DNA of 64,000 nt, taken from NCBI RefSeq assembly GCF_015207005.2, contig NZ_JADEXS020000001.1, positions 7,897,001 to 7,961,000 on the forward strand, given 5' to 3'. This DNA comes from Desmonostoc muscorum LEGE 12446. GTDB lineage: Bacteria > Cyanobacteriota > Cyanobacteriia > Cyanobacteriales > Nostocaceae. Of this stretch, positions 38,612 through 49,287 are shown one piece after another; within the stretch, counting starts at the first letter, position 1, and each line of letters starts with the position of its first letter. Position numbers and translations under genes: made by a program. Below the pieces are notes generated by a model, which saw nothing but the letters and a program-made list of their open reading frames with translations, searched no databases and was not told where the DNA came from.

Positions 38612-39730
38612 TTATTGAGAAAATATCACCTTTTGATAGTAATTTTGTAACTGGGAAGTGGCAGCTGCCCAACCCCAACTTTCTGCTTCCTGGCGAGCAT
38701 TTTGACGGATGATGTCTCGTTGTTGTTTCTGTTCTAAGAGGCGGACAGTAGCGGACAATGCTCCTTGAACGTCTGCTGTTGGCTCAAAAAGATATCCATT
38801 TACCCCATCTGTCACAATATCAGGGATTCCTCCAGAACGGGCTGCTACTACTGGACAACCGGCTGCCATTGCTTCTAGTAGTACTAAGCCTAGTGTTTCT
38901 GTTCGGGAAGGAAAAATAAAGGCATCAGCACTCGCAAAGGCAGAACCTAATTCTTGCCCCATGAGATACCCAACAAAATGGGTGTTTGTGCCGGCAAAGT
39001 GTTTTTCCAATGCTTGACGGTAGGGCCCGTCCCCAACCAATGCCAATCGTGCTTCGGGAATTGCTTCTAAAATTGGTTTGATGCGCTCAATTTCTTTTTC
39101 AGCGGAAAGACGGCCAACGTAAAGTAGCAAGGGACTTTCTGGATGATTTTGCGATAGACGCGATCGCATCTCTACACTAGCTAAATCGGGATGAAATAAT
39201 TCCGTATCCACCCCACGCTGCCATAAATCTACCCGTTCAATACCGTGTGCTGACAGCTCCTCCATCATAGCTGTGGAGGTACACAGATTCAAAGCTGCTT
39301 GATTATGAGCGCCTTTGAGCAGTTCCCAAAGCAGCCCTTCTAGCATCCCCAAGCCGTAATGCTGGAGATACTGGGGTAAATGGGTATGATAAGACGCCAC
39401 TAAGGGGATTTTCAGGATTTTGCTATAAAATATGCCAGATAAACCCAAAACTGCTGGATTCACGACATGAATAATATCTGGCTGAAACTCTTCTAAAGTG
39501 TAACCAATGGCTGGGCGGGGAAGTGCCATTTTTAATTCTGGATACAATGGCAGAGGAAAGCCAGTAACGCCGTAAACTTTAGCGCCTTTGTGTTCTGTTA
39601 TGCCTCCATCAGGGGCAATCACCAGCACTTGATTACCATTGCGTTGTAGATGATCAACGGTGTGGCGCAGGCGCGTTACAATGCCGTCAACCTTGGGCAA
39701 AAAGGTTTCGGTGAATAGAGCAATTCTCAT
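38612..39730 (-). CDS. sqdX: Sulfoquinovosyltransferase SqdX
   Basis: A 372-residue GT4-type (GT-B) glycosyltransferase starting MRIALFTETFLPKVDGIVTR. The C-terminal nucleotide-sugar site shows the E-x7-E motif in SRTETLGLVLLEAMAAG. It transfers sulfoquinovose from UDP-sulfoquinovose to diacylglycerol, making the thylakoid sulfolipid SQDG. The specific assignment rests on the sqdB gene two genes upstream on the same strand. It follows the DUF4291 gene by 6 bp. Confidence 0.93.
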   Translation of the reverse strand: MRIALFTETFLPKVDGIVTRLRHTVDHLQRNGNQVLVIAPDGGITEHKGAKVYGVTGFPLPLYPELKMALPRPAIGYTLEEFQPDIIHVVNPAVLGLSGIFYSKILKIPLVASYHTHLPQYLQHYGLGMLEGLLWELLKGAHNQAALNLCTSTAMMEELSAHGIERVDLWQRGVDTELFHPDLASVEMRSRLSQNHPESPLLLYVGRLSAEKEIERIKPILEAIPEARLALVGDGPYRQALEKHFAGTNTHFVGYLMGQELGSAFASADAFIFPSRTETLGLVLLEAMAAGCPVVAARSGGIPDIVTDGVNGYLFEPTADVQGALSATVRLLEQKQQRDIIRQNARQEAESWGWAAATSQLQNYYQKVIFSQ

Positions 39731-39736
39731 AAAAAA

Positions 39737-40381
39737 CTATTCAGTCCAGGCAGATAATCTCAGCTTTTCTTGCGTTTCGCTATCAAACACAGAGTAAACT
39801 ATCTCCCGTGGTGTAATCAATTGTTCACAGTCAGACTTAATGTTTTGGCGCTGCTTTTGTACAAAGTCTGAGATGTCCTCAATGTTTAAAATCCAATCTT
39901 TGGCGTAAGCAGTTAGCACTTGACCCCGTAACCCTAACTGAATAGCACGTCGTTCTAATTTTGTCCCAGATGGGTGATGGTCTGGGTCCCACTGCAAGCG
40001 AACTTGTGAGTGCTTCAGTGCTGTTTGCCACGCACTTATATTGGGATAAAGTTCTGGAACGTAGCTCGAATGAACAGCCGCTCTTAAAATTTCATCAAAA
40101 GCTGAACGCTTAATCCAAATAGCTAACACTACCTCTTGCCCAATTTTTGTACCCCATCCAGAACGATACATCATCCAGAGGAAGTTAGGTTTTATCCAAC
40201 TCATGCGGTCAAAACTGAACTTACCACCAAAATAACCGTAGGTGGCGGCGAAGTTCCCAATAGCTGGACGATATGCCTGATAAACAACTATTGAATGGTC
40301 GTCATATTGTGCTAGGATATGACGACCAGTTTTTGGCCAGTTATTGACTTGAGTTAAATAAGGTTCCGTTATCAGCCGCAC
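39737..40381 (-). CDS. DUF4291 family protein
   Basis: A 214-residue soluble protein with the DUF4291 pattern: QYDDHSIVVYQAYRPAIGNF, FSFDRMSWIKPNFLWMMYRS and WGTKIGQEVVLAIWIKR, then LQWDPDHHPSG and RRAIQLGLRG. It lies 12 bp after sqdB and 6 bp before sqdX, so it is transcribed with the sulfolipid genes, although I know of no role for DUF4291 in lipid synthesis. Biochemical function is not established. Confidence 0.85.
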   Translation of the reverse strand: MRLITEPYLTQVNNWPKTGRHILAQYDDHSIVVYQAYRPAIGNFAATYGYFGGKFSFDRMSWIKPNFLWMMYRSGWGTKIGQEVVLAIWIKRSAFDEILRAAVHSSYVPELYPNISAWQTALKHSQVRLQWDPDHHPSGTKLERRAIQLGLRGQVLTAYAKDWILNIEDISDFVQKQRQNIKSDCEQLITPREIVYSVFDSETQEKLRLSAWTE

Positions 40382-40393
40382 GTGGGGTAAACT

Positions 40394-41560
<1,167 letters not shown>

Positions 41561-41634
41561 TTACTCGCTGATAGCTAAATCTATCAGGTTTCTGTCCCCT
41601 CTCAATCATCATTCTGAGAGAGATGTAGATTTTA

Positions 41635-41715
41635 GGGGAATGGGGAGTGGGGAGTAGGGAGTAGGGGGGATGAGGGAGATGAGGGAGATGAGAGAGCAGG
41701 GGATGCAGGGGGGAA
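41635..41715. repeat. G-rich tandem repeats
   Basis: GGGGAGTGGGGAGTAGGGAG followed by repeated GATGAGGGA units, lying between sqdB and the lipoprotein gene. Typical short tandem repeats of this genome. Confidence 0.75.
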
Positions 41716-41776
41716 ATAACTCAGCACGCGGCTCACCGCCCCGGTATCGCTAACAGCACTCCCAATGCTCCATAAC

Positions 41777-42307
41777 TTAAGACTTTGGAATCCGATACTG
41801 CTGGGCAATGTAATAAAACAAGGGGTAGTAATCTGGAAATTTTTGGCTGTTACTTCGTCCCTGCCAGTAGTATTTCACTTGATTCTGAGTTAGTGTCAGT
41901 GTCATTGAAGCTGCTCGTTGGTCGGCTTCTACAACCAGTACCCCAGATATTCCTTGGGCAGTCTGAAAGTTGGGTTTTATCTTTTTCCCAGGCTCCTGGT
42001 CTTTGACAATGGAATTTGGTAGCTGTTGACTTGCCCACCCGCGAATTTTCACTGAGTTATCCTGTGGTGAAATAAACGTAATTCCATCATTGTTTTCTGG
42101 GGCTGCCAAAGAAGTCCAATTACTGGGATATGGAAACTCAAAACCATAACGGGAGTTGCTATAAGTTTTCCAGGCGATCGCTTCGACGTTAAAATCAGTC
42201 CCAGCACAACCCCACAGGATTATTAACAGGGCAGTGAAAGAGCTAACGCTGGCGGCAAACCGATAAATTATTCGCCCCAAAGTACAGGTTTTATTAGCAG
42301 TAGCCAT
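41777..42307 (-). CDS. PsbP-like putative lipoprotein
   Basis: A 176-residue protein with a hydrophobic signal (SSFTALLIILWGC, possible lipidated cysteine near residue 34, although Trp before Gly-Cys is unusual for a lipobox). The mature part starts WKTYSNSRYGFEFPYPSNWT, the pattern of the PsbP/Mog1 fold, and continues with alternating strands. The cyanobacterial PsbP homologue (CyanoP) is a photosystem II assembly factor, but this protein may be a more distant member. It stands alone on the minus strand. Confidence 0.6.
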   Translation of the reverse strand: MATANKTCTLGRIIYRFAASVSSFTALLIILWGCAGTDFNVEAIAWKTYSNSRYGFEFPYPSNWTSLAAPENNDGITFISPQDNSVKIRGWASQQLPNSIVKDQEPGKKIKPNFQTAQGISGVLVVEADQRAASMTLTLTQNQVKYYWQGRSNSQKFPDYYPLFYYIAQQYRIPKS

Positions 42308-42544
42308 TTACATCACGCATTTTGCCACAAGTAATTAAAAAATAAGCCAAGTCAGTCAATCATTGCTTCATAACTAGTTCTCGTTGCCGGAAAAATCTCA
42401 GCATGGCTAGTTATCAACAGCATTTCAGCCACAAATATAAACAAATGTAACGAAACTGCCGTCAAAACGTTTTACCGTCTTGACAACCAATAAAAGAACC
42501 GATAACTTGATATACATACCCGGGTAAGACCGTTAAAGAGTTAT

Positions 42545-42898
42545 ATGCAAACGCAAACTAAGCAAAAGGTCACTTTGTATTTATCGCCAGAGTTGCACAG
42601 AAAACTGAAGATTCGTTCAGCAGTTGACTGCCAACACATGTCAGAACTTGCCGAACGTGCCCTCGTTTTTTACCTGTCTAATTCAGAATTAGTTGATGAA
42701 GTGGAAGCTTCATCTTATGGGCGGACTCATAGAGTTTATTCATGCCCAACTTGTGATAGCTCACTAGTCTTACGTGATGGGGAACTGGTTAATTTGGGCA
42801 ATCAACCAGGAGTAGTTGGTCAAGAGCATCTTTCCATTGATGAAATGGATGAAGATGAAACCCATCCCAAGGGTGAGGAAGAGTTGGTTCCTTGCTAG
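42545..42898 (+). CDS. Ribbon-helix-helix protein with zinc-ribbon-like CxxC
   Basis: A 117-residue protein: an RHH domain (KVTLYLSPELHRKLKIRSAV, then SELAERALVFYL) followed by YSCPTCDSSLVLRDGE, a single CxxC knuckle, and an acidic tail (SIDEMDEDETHPKGEEE). It lies 93 bp upstream of the ycf46-like gene on the same strand and is probably a DNA-binding regulator. No toxin gene is adjacent, so an antitoxin role is unlikely. Confidence 0.75.
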   Translation: MQTQTKQKVTLYLSPELHRKLKIRSAVDCQHMSELAERALVFYLSNSELVDEVEASSYGRTHRVYSCPTCDSSLVLRDGELVNLGNQPGVVGQEHLSIDEMDEDETHPKGEEELVPC

Positions 42899-42991
42899 AT
42901 AGGAATGATGAATGACTAAATTCATCATTCGGTTGCCTTTACCGAAAGCAATGTCTCTACTGTCTCTATAAGGTCTCGAGAAGGTCGATGT

Positions 42992-44503
42992 ATGAAAGAA
43001 GAGCTCAATATCCTAATTCAAGCTCAATACCCTTTAATCTACCTTGTGACCTCCGAGGAGGAGCGGGCTGAGCAAGCAATTTCCACGATCGCCCAGTTGT
43101 TAAAGCCCCAGCGCCGAGTATTTGTTTGGACAGTAACACACGGCATTGTGGAGTACGGTCAACCCCGGAATGTCACCCAACACAATACCGTATCTCCAGA
43201 GGCGGCAATTGAGTGGATTATCCGGCAAAAAGAACCAAGTATATTTATTCTTAAAGATTTACATCCGTTTATTGATGCGCCTGCAACCACCAGATCGTTA
43301 CGTGATGCGATCGCCAGCTTCAAAGGTACGCAAAAGAACATCATTTTGATGTCCCCGATGCAGCAAGTACCTATAGAACTGGAAAAGGAAGTTGTAGTTC
43401 TGGACTTTCGCCTGCCAGATATGGCTGAGTTGAATAAAGTACTGACTTATCACATAGACCAAAATCGTGGGCGGCGGTTGACAACAGAGGCTAGAGAAAA
43501 ACTTCTCAGGGCAGCTTTGGGTTTAACCAAAGATGAAGCTGAAAAAGTCTACCGTAAGGCACAGGTAACTACAGGGCGTTTGACGGAAGATGAGGTAGAT
43601 ATCGTTTTATCTGAGAAAAAGCAACTAATTCGGCGCAATGGTATCTTAGAATACATTGAAGAAGATGAAACCATTGATGCTGTAGGTGGCTTAGAAGAGT
43701 TAAAAAGATGGCTCAAGCAGCGTTCTAACGCTTTCACAGAAAGAGCGAGAGAATATGGTTTGCCTCAACCAAAAGGGATGTTAATTCTAGGAGTTCCCGG
43801 TTGCGGTAAGTCATTAATTGCCAAAACTACTTCCCGACTGTGGGGTTTACCACTGTTGCGATTGGACATGGGGCGAGTCTACGACGGCTCAATGGTGGGA
43901 CGAAGTGAAGCAAACTTGCGTAACGCCCTGAAAACAGCAGAATCTATTTCCCCAGCAATTTTGTTTATCGATGAATTGGATAAATCTTTTGCTGGTAGTG
44001 CAGGCTCCTCCGATTCTGATGGCGGGACTTCAAGTAGAATCTTCGGTTCTTTCCTGACATGGATGCAAGATAAGAAATCTCCAGTGTTTGTTATGGCAAC
44101 CGCCAACCGAGTTGAACGGTTACCTGGGGAATTTCTGAGGAAAGGACGCTTTGATGAAATTTTCTTTGTGGACTTGCCAACTCCAGAAGAACGCCAAGAT
44201 ATTTTTAATATTCACCTAACGAAGCGCCGCGAAGACATCTCTCGATTTGACCTTGAGCAACTAGCTAAGATGTCTGATGGCTTCTCTGGTGCAGAAATTG
44301 AACAAGCGATCGTTGCGGCAATGTATGAAGCTTTTGCCCAAGATCGGGAGTTCACACAACTAGATATTATTGCTGCGCTGAAGGCAACATTGCCGCTGTC
44401 TCGAACGATGCAAGAACAAGTAACGGCTCTGAGAGATTGGGCCAGACAGCGAGCGCGTCCCGCAGCATCCTCCGTTGCTGAATATCAGCGAATGGAGTTT
44501 TAA
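42992..44503 (+). CDS. ycf46: AAA+ ATPase, Ycf46 family
   Basis: A 503-residue protein with a degenerate N-terminal P-loop-like domain (about 1-210) and a C-terminal AAA domain: Walker A GVPGCGKS (about residues 268-275), Walker B ILFIDELDKSF, sensor 1 VFVMATANRVE and arginine-finger region GRFDEIFFVDLP. Ycf46 is conserved in cyanobacteria and algal plastids; a role in regulating photosynthesis or CO2 use has been proposed. It sits next to ycf35 on the same strand. Confidence 0.9.
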   Translation: MKEELNILIQAQYPLIYLVTSEEERAEQAISTIAQLLKPQRRVFVWTVTHGIVEYGQPRNVTQHNTVSPEAAIEWIIRQKEPSIFILKDLHPFIDAPATTRSLRDAIASFKGTQKNIILMSPMQQVPIELEKEVVVLDFRLPDMAELNKVLTYHIDQNRGRRLTTEAREKLLRAALGLTKDEAEKVYRKAQVTTGRLTEDEVDIVLSEKKQLIRRNGILEYIEEDETIDAVGGLEELKRWLKQRSNAFTERAREYGLPQPKGMLILGVPGCGKSLIAKTTSRLWGLPLLRLDMGRVYDGSMVGRSEANLRNALKTAESISPAILFIDELDKSFAGSAGSSDSDGGTSSRIFGSFLTWMQDKKSPVFVMATANRVERLPGEFLRKGRFDEIFFVDLPTPEERQDIFNIHLTKRREDISRFDLEQLAKMSDGFSGAEIEQAIVAAMYEAFAQDREFTQLDIIAALKATLPLSRTMQEQVTALRDWARQRARPAASSVAEYQRMEF

Positions 44504-44643
44504 AAGCTTTCCTCTGCCATCCCAGGGGGAAAGGCTAGCTTTAGTGCTAGCAGTTATGAAAAAAGCCGCCTCCTGCTAAGTGCGGCTTCGCCCAAAACAA
44601 ACCGTTGTCGTATTTCTCAATCTTCTCATTGGAGGAAACCCAA

Positions 44644-44994
44644 ATGTCTCACTTTAGCACCCTGCGTACCAAAATCACCGATGCCGAAATCCTCAAAGCT
44701 TCTTTGCGCGACCTCGGTATCAGCGTAAAGACTGAAGCTGATGTCCGTGGTTATAACGGTCAGCGCGTTCGTTCCGATATCGTTGCCGTATTGGAAGGCG
44801 AATATGACTTGGGCTGGTCTCGCAACAGCGATGGTTCTTTTGACCTAATCGCTGACCTGTGGGGCGTTGCTAAAAAGCACAACCAAACCGAGTTGATCAA
44901 CTCCATTAACCAAAAATATGCTGTTAACAAGACCTTGGCTGAAGTAAAACAGCGCGGTCTACAAAACGCCAATGTGAAGTTGGTATTGCAATAA
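44644..44994 (+). CDS. ycf35: Ycf35 (DUF1257) family protein
   Basis: A 116-residue protein starting MSHFSTLRTKITDAEILKAS, the typical Ycf35 start. The ATG at 44644 is preceded by GGAGG at 44631-44635, which decides it against the upstream in-frame ATG at 44605. The family is conserved in cyanobacteria and plastids; function is unknown. A strong terminator follows. Confidence 0.93.
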   Translation: MSHFSTLRTKITDAEILKASLRDLGISVKTEADVRGYNGQRVRSDIVAVLEGEYDLGWSRNSDGSFDLIADLWGVAKKHNQTELINSINQKYAVNKTLAEVKQRGLQNANVKLVLQ

Positions 44995-45023
44995 CAATTT
45001 CTCTGCGCGTTCCCAAAGCTGCA

Positions 45024-45062
45024 CGGGTTAACCAGGCATTAGCGGTTAGCCCGCTTTTTTTT
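45024..45062 (+). terminator. Rho-independent terminator after ycf35
   Basis: CGGGTTAACC pairs with GGTTAGCCCG (10-bp stem with one G-T pair, 10-nt loop), followed by CTTTTTTTT. It is 30 bp after the ycf35 stop. Confidence 0.92.
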
Positions 45063-45126
45063 CGGGACTGAGAAATAAATCTCAGTCCCTATCTAATTTT
45101 TATAAAATTGTATTGTTCAGTCGCAC

Positions 45127-46572
45127 TCAGCTAAACATAAATAAGTCTAGCTCATCTACATTGTGAATAATGTCGGAATCAGAAACATCATATGCTACAG
45201 CTAGTTCAATACTTGCTTGCAGTCTCAATTTTATATTTAAATTAGGGTTAAAAGCTGCTTGAGCTAAGCTATCCAATTTTTCATAAGTAGCAATAATATT
45301 ATCGACAGTAGCCTTGTAATCTTGATCAATTTGAGCAAGGAATTTTTGATAATGTTGCTCTACTTGCTTACAAAGTTTTGTATTTTCTCCTAATAAATCT
45401 TTGCAGAAATCAGAAACTATACGACCAGCAATTGAACCAATAACCGCACCAACCACAGGAATAGGTATCAATGCTTGTCCTATGGCTGCTCCAGTTGCCA
45501 CTATTGCGGAATCTGCACAAGCAAATAAACTCAACTCTACAAATTCTTCTGAAGAAATTTCTCCGCGATTCAAACTTTTGACCAAACTGGCAACTTCCAT
45601 ACCAGCACTGACAAATGCACCAGCTAAGGGTGCAGACATCTCGGTGAAATTCGTTAACCCATAAATTGCCGTTGCTGATATACCACTCAGTGCAGCACCT
45701 TTAGCTGTATCTAGGCCAACTTCTCTCCAGTCTTCAAGTGTTAACTCACCTTTAAAAACATTTTTTCCTTTTTTATACTTACCATAAATTTTAGTAGCAA
45801 ATCTAATGCTACCTCCTATAACTGCACCTTTAACAGCAACTCGTCCAAAATCAGCTATGTTAGGTTCAGCTTCGGTACGTATTCTGTCTTTAATTTCTGC
45901 GTTATCTCTTTTTAATTCTCTATCATAGCGATCTAGCGTCTCATCCACTTTACCTATTTGTACATCTGAATAGTTAGATGATGCAGATTGGACAGTTTGA
46001 TTAAAAGGACGGCCAGAAAGCTGTTCTATCTCATGAACTTTTTCTTGTATTCTTTGAGCAGTACGAGTTGTTATTCCTTCTACATTTTCACCATTCAAAA
46101 TTTTTTGAATAGTTTCATACTGATCTTTAGGGATATGGTAAAAAGACCCATCTCTTCCAAAATTATCATATTTCTTCATGTGGTCGAGAACATGATCCAG
46201 AGTATTTCCCGTACCATTGATAAATTTAGACTGTACCTGAACCCCGTTAATTAAATAATCCTCTGGTGCTGTTCTTCCAACTCCCTCAAATGTGGCGCGA
46301 GGAGTCGAAGAGTTCAAGAGCGATTTAGCATTACGAATACCAACTTCTACTTGTTCAGCTATTTCACCGTGTTTTGTGCTTGTATTTCCCAAGATATTTT
46401 CAGGGGTAGCTAAAAAATCACGGACTTTATCAACTTCTTGAATAGCTGCAAAAAAGGCTTGATCTTGTTTACTGAGTTCCGCAGTTAGTTGTTCTGCATG
46501 GTGCAAATTATCTTCTAATACTATTGCAGCAATAAATTGATTTGTCTGATGTCTATTTTCCAATTTATCCAT
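45127..46572 (-). CDS. Unknown protein: possible PD-(D/E)XK-like domain plus glycine-rich hydrophobic C-terminus
   Basis: A 481-residue protein of a family I cannot name. Residues 1-60 are helical; residues 66-120 contain TKHGEIAEQVEVGIRNAKSL and then PEDYLINGVQVQSKF, where E70, D105 and Q114-x-K116 could form a nuclease core of the D...(E/Q)xK type. Residues 245-390 hold glycine- and alanine-rich hydrophobic segments (AVKGAVIGGSI; APLAGAFVSAGMEVASLV; IPIPVVGAVIGSIAGRIVS) resembling membrane or pore-forming hairpins. It lies about 95 bp downstream of another glycine-rich membrane protein gene on the same strand. Possibly a defence or toxin module; nuclease reading is inference. Confidence 0.6.
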   Translation of the reverse strand: MDKLENRHQTNQFIAAIVLEDNLHHAEQLTAELSKQDQAFFAAIQEVDKVRDFLATPENILGNTSTKHGEIAEQVEVGIRNAKSLLNSSTPRATFEGVGRTAPEDYLINGVQVQSKFINGTGNTLDHVLDHMKKYDNFGRDGSFYHIPKDQYETIQKILNGENVEGITTRTAQRIQEKVHEIEQLSGRPFNQTVQSASSNYSDVQIGKVDETLDRYDRELKRDNAEIKDRIRTEAEPNIADFGRVAVKGAVIGGSIRFATKIYGKYKKGKNVFKGELTLEDWREVGLDTAKGAALSGISATAIYGLTNFTEMSAPLAGAFVSAGMEVASLVKSLNRGEISSEEFVELSLFACADSAIVATGAAIGQALIPIPVVGAVIGSIAGRIVSDFCKDLLGENTKLCKQVEQHYQKFLAQIDQDYKATVDNIIATYEKLDSLAQAAFNPNLNIKLRLQASIELAVAYDVSDSDIIHNVDELDLFMFS

Positions 46573-46666
46573 ATACCAAACCTTTCATGTATTGATTGAT
46601 ATAGCAAAATAATTGAGCTACCAAAGAAACGAGGTTAGTAGCTCACTATAAACTTACAAATTCTTT

Positions 46667-47524
46667 CTACAGCTTGAGGTCTACTGTTTTTTTGAGTGAC
46701 TGACTCAGCGCATGGATAGAATTAATTAAAGCTGCCAGTCTTTCTTTGAAAGGCTGACTGAATTCTGGGTAATCTTTAGGAGCATTCTTTTGAAAGTATT
46801 GGATTTCGCTATAAATGAGATCAGCTAATCTAATAGTTTCTTTCTCAATAAGTTCTACTTCTTGTCTTGATGCGTTGACTTTAGGTATCAAACCTTCAAT
46901 TTCAAAGGCGCGGCTATTGGCTTCTTTGCCAATTTTCTTATTTTCATGCTCTAAAAATAATCCACTAGTAGCTAAAGCTGCACCTCCAATAGCCCAGCCA
47001 ACAGGCCCAGCCATTGCTAGAAATGCACTTCCACCTACCATACCACTACCTCCAGCAGTAAGCGCACCACCACCTAAAAAGGCTAAAGCAGCATTAGTAG
47101 CCGCAGCACCAGAAAGAGAAGATATTGCCACACCTGTTGACGCTGTGCCGAAAGTGGTTGCAAATGCCATTGCAGCTGTCGGGCCAAGAAAGGCAACTCC
47201 TGCACCGGCGACTAATCCAGCACCAGCAGTAGAACCTGCTACGAAGTTTTTGTTAGTGCCTGCATAAATTAGTTCCCAGTCTTTGCCTGTAATTTCTTGA
47301 AGCTGAAATTTAAGTTCAGCAATAACTTTGCTAAATTCTTTTGGGGAATTTGCCAGTGTGTTTATGTAACTTTCGCAAAGTTTAATAGTCTCAACTCCAC
47401 GCTTTACTCGCTTTTGATAAAGACTTGCAGCCGCATCTTGTAAAGACTTACAGACGTTTTCATATTTATCTACTGCACTGCGTAGCCTCTGTTGAGCCTC
47501 TTTCCTGTATGTTCTTTTAAACAT
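46667..47524 (-). CDS. Unknown glycine-rich membrane protein, partner of the adjacent gene
   Basis: A 285-residue protein with a helical, basic N-terminus (residues 1-85), a long glycine/alanine-rich hydrophobic block (about 90-190, for example TAGAGLVAGAGVAFLGPTAA and GMVGGSAFLAMAGPVGWAIG) and a C-terminal coiled coil (about 195-280). Glycine-zipper hydrophobic blocks of this sort are found in membrane-inserting toxins and in phage-defence effectors. No signal peptide is present. The next gene downstream on the same strand has a similar hydrophobic block, so they probably act together. Family not recognised. Confidence 0.6.
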   Translation of the reverse strand: MFKRTYRKEAQQRLRSAVDKYENVCKSLQDAAASLYQKRVKRGVETIKLCESYINTLANSPKEFSKVIAELKFQLQEITGKDWELIYAGTNKNFVAGSTAGAGLVAGAGVAFLGPTAAMAFATTFGTASTGVAISSLSGAAATNAALAFLGGGALTAGGSGMVGGSAFLAMAGPVGWAIGGAALATSGLFLEHENKKIGKEANSRAFEIEGLIPKVNASRQEVELIEKETIRLADLIYSEIQYFQKNAPKDYPEFSQPFKERLAALINSIHALSQSLKKTVDLKL

Positions 47525-48103
47525 TGATTCCTCAAAAAATAAAAATAATTGGTTGCCTTAAGAAGGGCCATTGAATACAATATATTCAAAATATGATTAC
47601 AATCATAATTGTATAAACACTTAAATTAGACTCTGGAAGTATTTATTTGATTATGGGATGAGCATCAAATGATTTTAATTTAAAGTACAAGATATACTTA
47701 ATCGAGTTAATAGTAGTAAATTAATTTATTGGAAAAAATGAACTGTTTATCTTTTTGTTTATTTTCTAAAACCTAGATAAAGTATACATTTAAATTAAGT
47801 AAGATTACTATAGTAATTTTTCTGTGATTACTAAAAATTTATATAGGTTTTAAGATTTTGAATTCATTTTCTACCAAACTTGACTTAAATATAAAATCAA
47901 CCCAGGTAGTAACATTTTACTGTACAGTGTCTTAAATTACATTCTCTTCATCTGGGTAAGCCTCAGCAAAAGGCCGCATATACTTAAGGTCAGGTGCTGA
48001 GAATCCCTTCATATCTGGGGAAGCTATTTGACGACTACGGCTATATTACAGTAGCAGCGCTTTAATCGCTGCTATAAAATATGACAGATGATAATGATAA
48101 ATT
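47525..48103. other. 579-bp AT-rich intergenic region
   Basis: Promoters for the membrane-protein pair (minus strand) and the DUF488 genes (plus strand) must lie here. No gene is supported. Near the right end is a perfect 8-bp inverted repeat, listed separately. Confidence 0.5.
48052..48074. promoter_or_regulatory. Inverted repeat upstream of the DUF488 genes
   Basis: TAGCAGCG and CGCTGCTA form a perfect 8-bp dyad with a 7-nt spacer, 30 bp before the DUF488 start. It could be an operator, an RNA hairpin, or only one of the genome's palindromic repeats. Confidence 0.35.
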
Positions 48104-48817
48104 ATGACAATATTCACAATTGGTCACTCAAATCATTCAATTGAAACTTTCATCGCACTTTTAAAGCAACACGGAATTACTGCTGTAGCTGATGTACGTT
48201 CCAGCCCTTATAGCCATAGATTTCCACACTTCAACCAAGCTTCTTTAAAAACTGCATTAAATACTGCAAATATAGCGTATGTTTTCCTTGGTAATAACCT
48301 TGGTGCCCGTCCTAATGATAGAAGCTGTTATGTAGAAGGTGTAGCTCGCTATGATTTGATTGCTGTAACAGAAGCTTTTGCTACGGGATTAAATCGTCTT
48401 GTTAAAGGTACTGAAGAACATCAAATTACTTTGATGTGTGCTGAACAAGATCCTATCGTTTGTCATAGATCTATTTTGGTGTGTCCACATTTGCAGAAGG
48501 CTGGTTTAGAAATTAAACATATTCATAAAAATGGTGAACTAGAGTCACATGAATTATTAGAAAGAAGATTACTAAAGATACACCATCTAGACAAATTATT
48601 ACCTGCTTCTCCAGATTCAAATCATGATAATCAGTCAGGGAAACAGCTTTCTCTGTTTGATATCAATCCTTACGATCGCAATTATCAAGAAATGGCTCCT
48701 ATCGCTAAACCTCTCCTGCGTGAAGAATTAATTCAAAAAGCATATCAACTCCAAGGTGAGAAAATAGCGTATGTAGAAAACATAGAGCTAGAGCAATCTC
48801 ATGAATCAGCTAGTTAA
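48104..48817 (+). CDS. DUF488 family protein (first copy)
   Basis: A 237-residue protein: TIFTIGHSNHSIETFIALLK, AVADVRSSPYSHRFPHFN and the cysteine motif LMCAEQDPIVCHRSILV are the hallmarks of DUF488. The C-terminal 80 residues are an extension with no recognised domain. The downstream second DUF488 gene overlaps it by 17 bp. DUF488 proteins are repeatedly found in nucleic-acid-related and defence neighbourhoods, but their activity is unknown. Confidence 0.92.
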   Translation: MTIFTIGHSNHSIETFIALLKQHGITAVADVRSSPYSHRFPHFNQASLKTALNTANIAYVFLGNNLGARPNDRSCYVEGVARYDLIAVTEAFATGLNRLVKGTEEHQITLMCAEQDPIVCHRSILVCPHLQKAGLEIKHIHKNGELESHELLERRLLKIHHLDKLLPASPDSNHDNQSGKQLSLFDINPYDRNYQEMAPIAKPLLREELIQKAYQLQGEKIAYVENIELEQSHESAS

Positions 48818-49250
48818 TCTATTTACTATTGGGTTTACACAGAAAAAAGCAGAGCAGTTCTTTGAAACACTTCTCAATGTTGGTGTGAAACGAGTCATTG
48901 ATACTCGACTTAACAATGCTTCACAACTTGCTGGATTTACAAAAAAGCAAGATTTAGAGTATTTTCTCCGTAAAATTGGGGGAATTGAATACATTCACAT
49001 TCTTGATTTGGCTCCAACTAAAGATATTCTCGACGAATATAAAAAGAAGCAAATAAATTGGGCAATATATGAACAGAGGTTCAATCAACTCATTACAGAG
49101 AGAAAGATTGAGAAGAAGGTTTCTTTAGACCTTCTGAATGAAGGATGTTTGTTGTGTAGTGAGGCAAAGCCTCATAATTGCCATCGCCGATTAGTTGCTG
49201 AGTATCTGCAACGTAAGCTAGACAAAACTATCAACATCCATCACCTCTAA
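48801..49250 (+). CDS. DUF488 family protein (second copy)
   Basis: A 149-residue shorter paralogue: LFTIGFTQKKAEQFFETLL, VIDTRLNNASQLAGFTKKQD and the C-terminal CLLCSEAKPHNCHRRLVAEY correspond to the three conserved DUF488 blocks. It overlaps the first copy by 17 bp and is followed after 37 bp by a probable dual-OB-fold protein gene. The two copies differ strongly in sequence, so this is an old pair rather than a recent duplication. Confidence 0.92.
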   Translation: MNQLVNLFTIGFTQKKAEQFFETLLNVGVKRVIDTRLNNASQLAGFTKKQDLEYFLRKIGGIEYIHILDLAPTKDILDEYKKKQINWAIYEQRFNQLITERKIEKKVSLDLLNEGCLLCSEAKPHNCHRRLVAEYLQRKLDKTINIHHL

Positions 49251-49287
49251 ATATCATAGCGATCGCGGTGCAAAAAGGAGGTTAAAA

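Noticed and set aside
44557..44590. Hairpin AAGCCGC / GCGGCTT between ycf46 and ycf35 with a T-run on the minus strand
   Set aside because: As a terminator it would work on the minus strand, where no gene is found; on the plus strand the U-tract is missing. Not called.
47921..47935. TGTACAGTGTCTTAA resembling the CAST-like end at 10684
   Set aside because: Only about nine bases match, no internal repeated sites follow, and there is no tRNA or target duplication. Likely chance.
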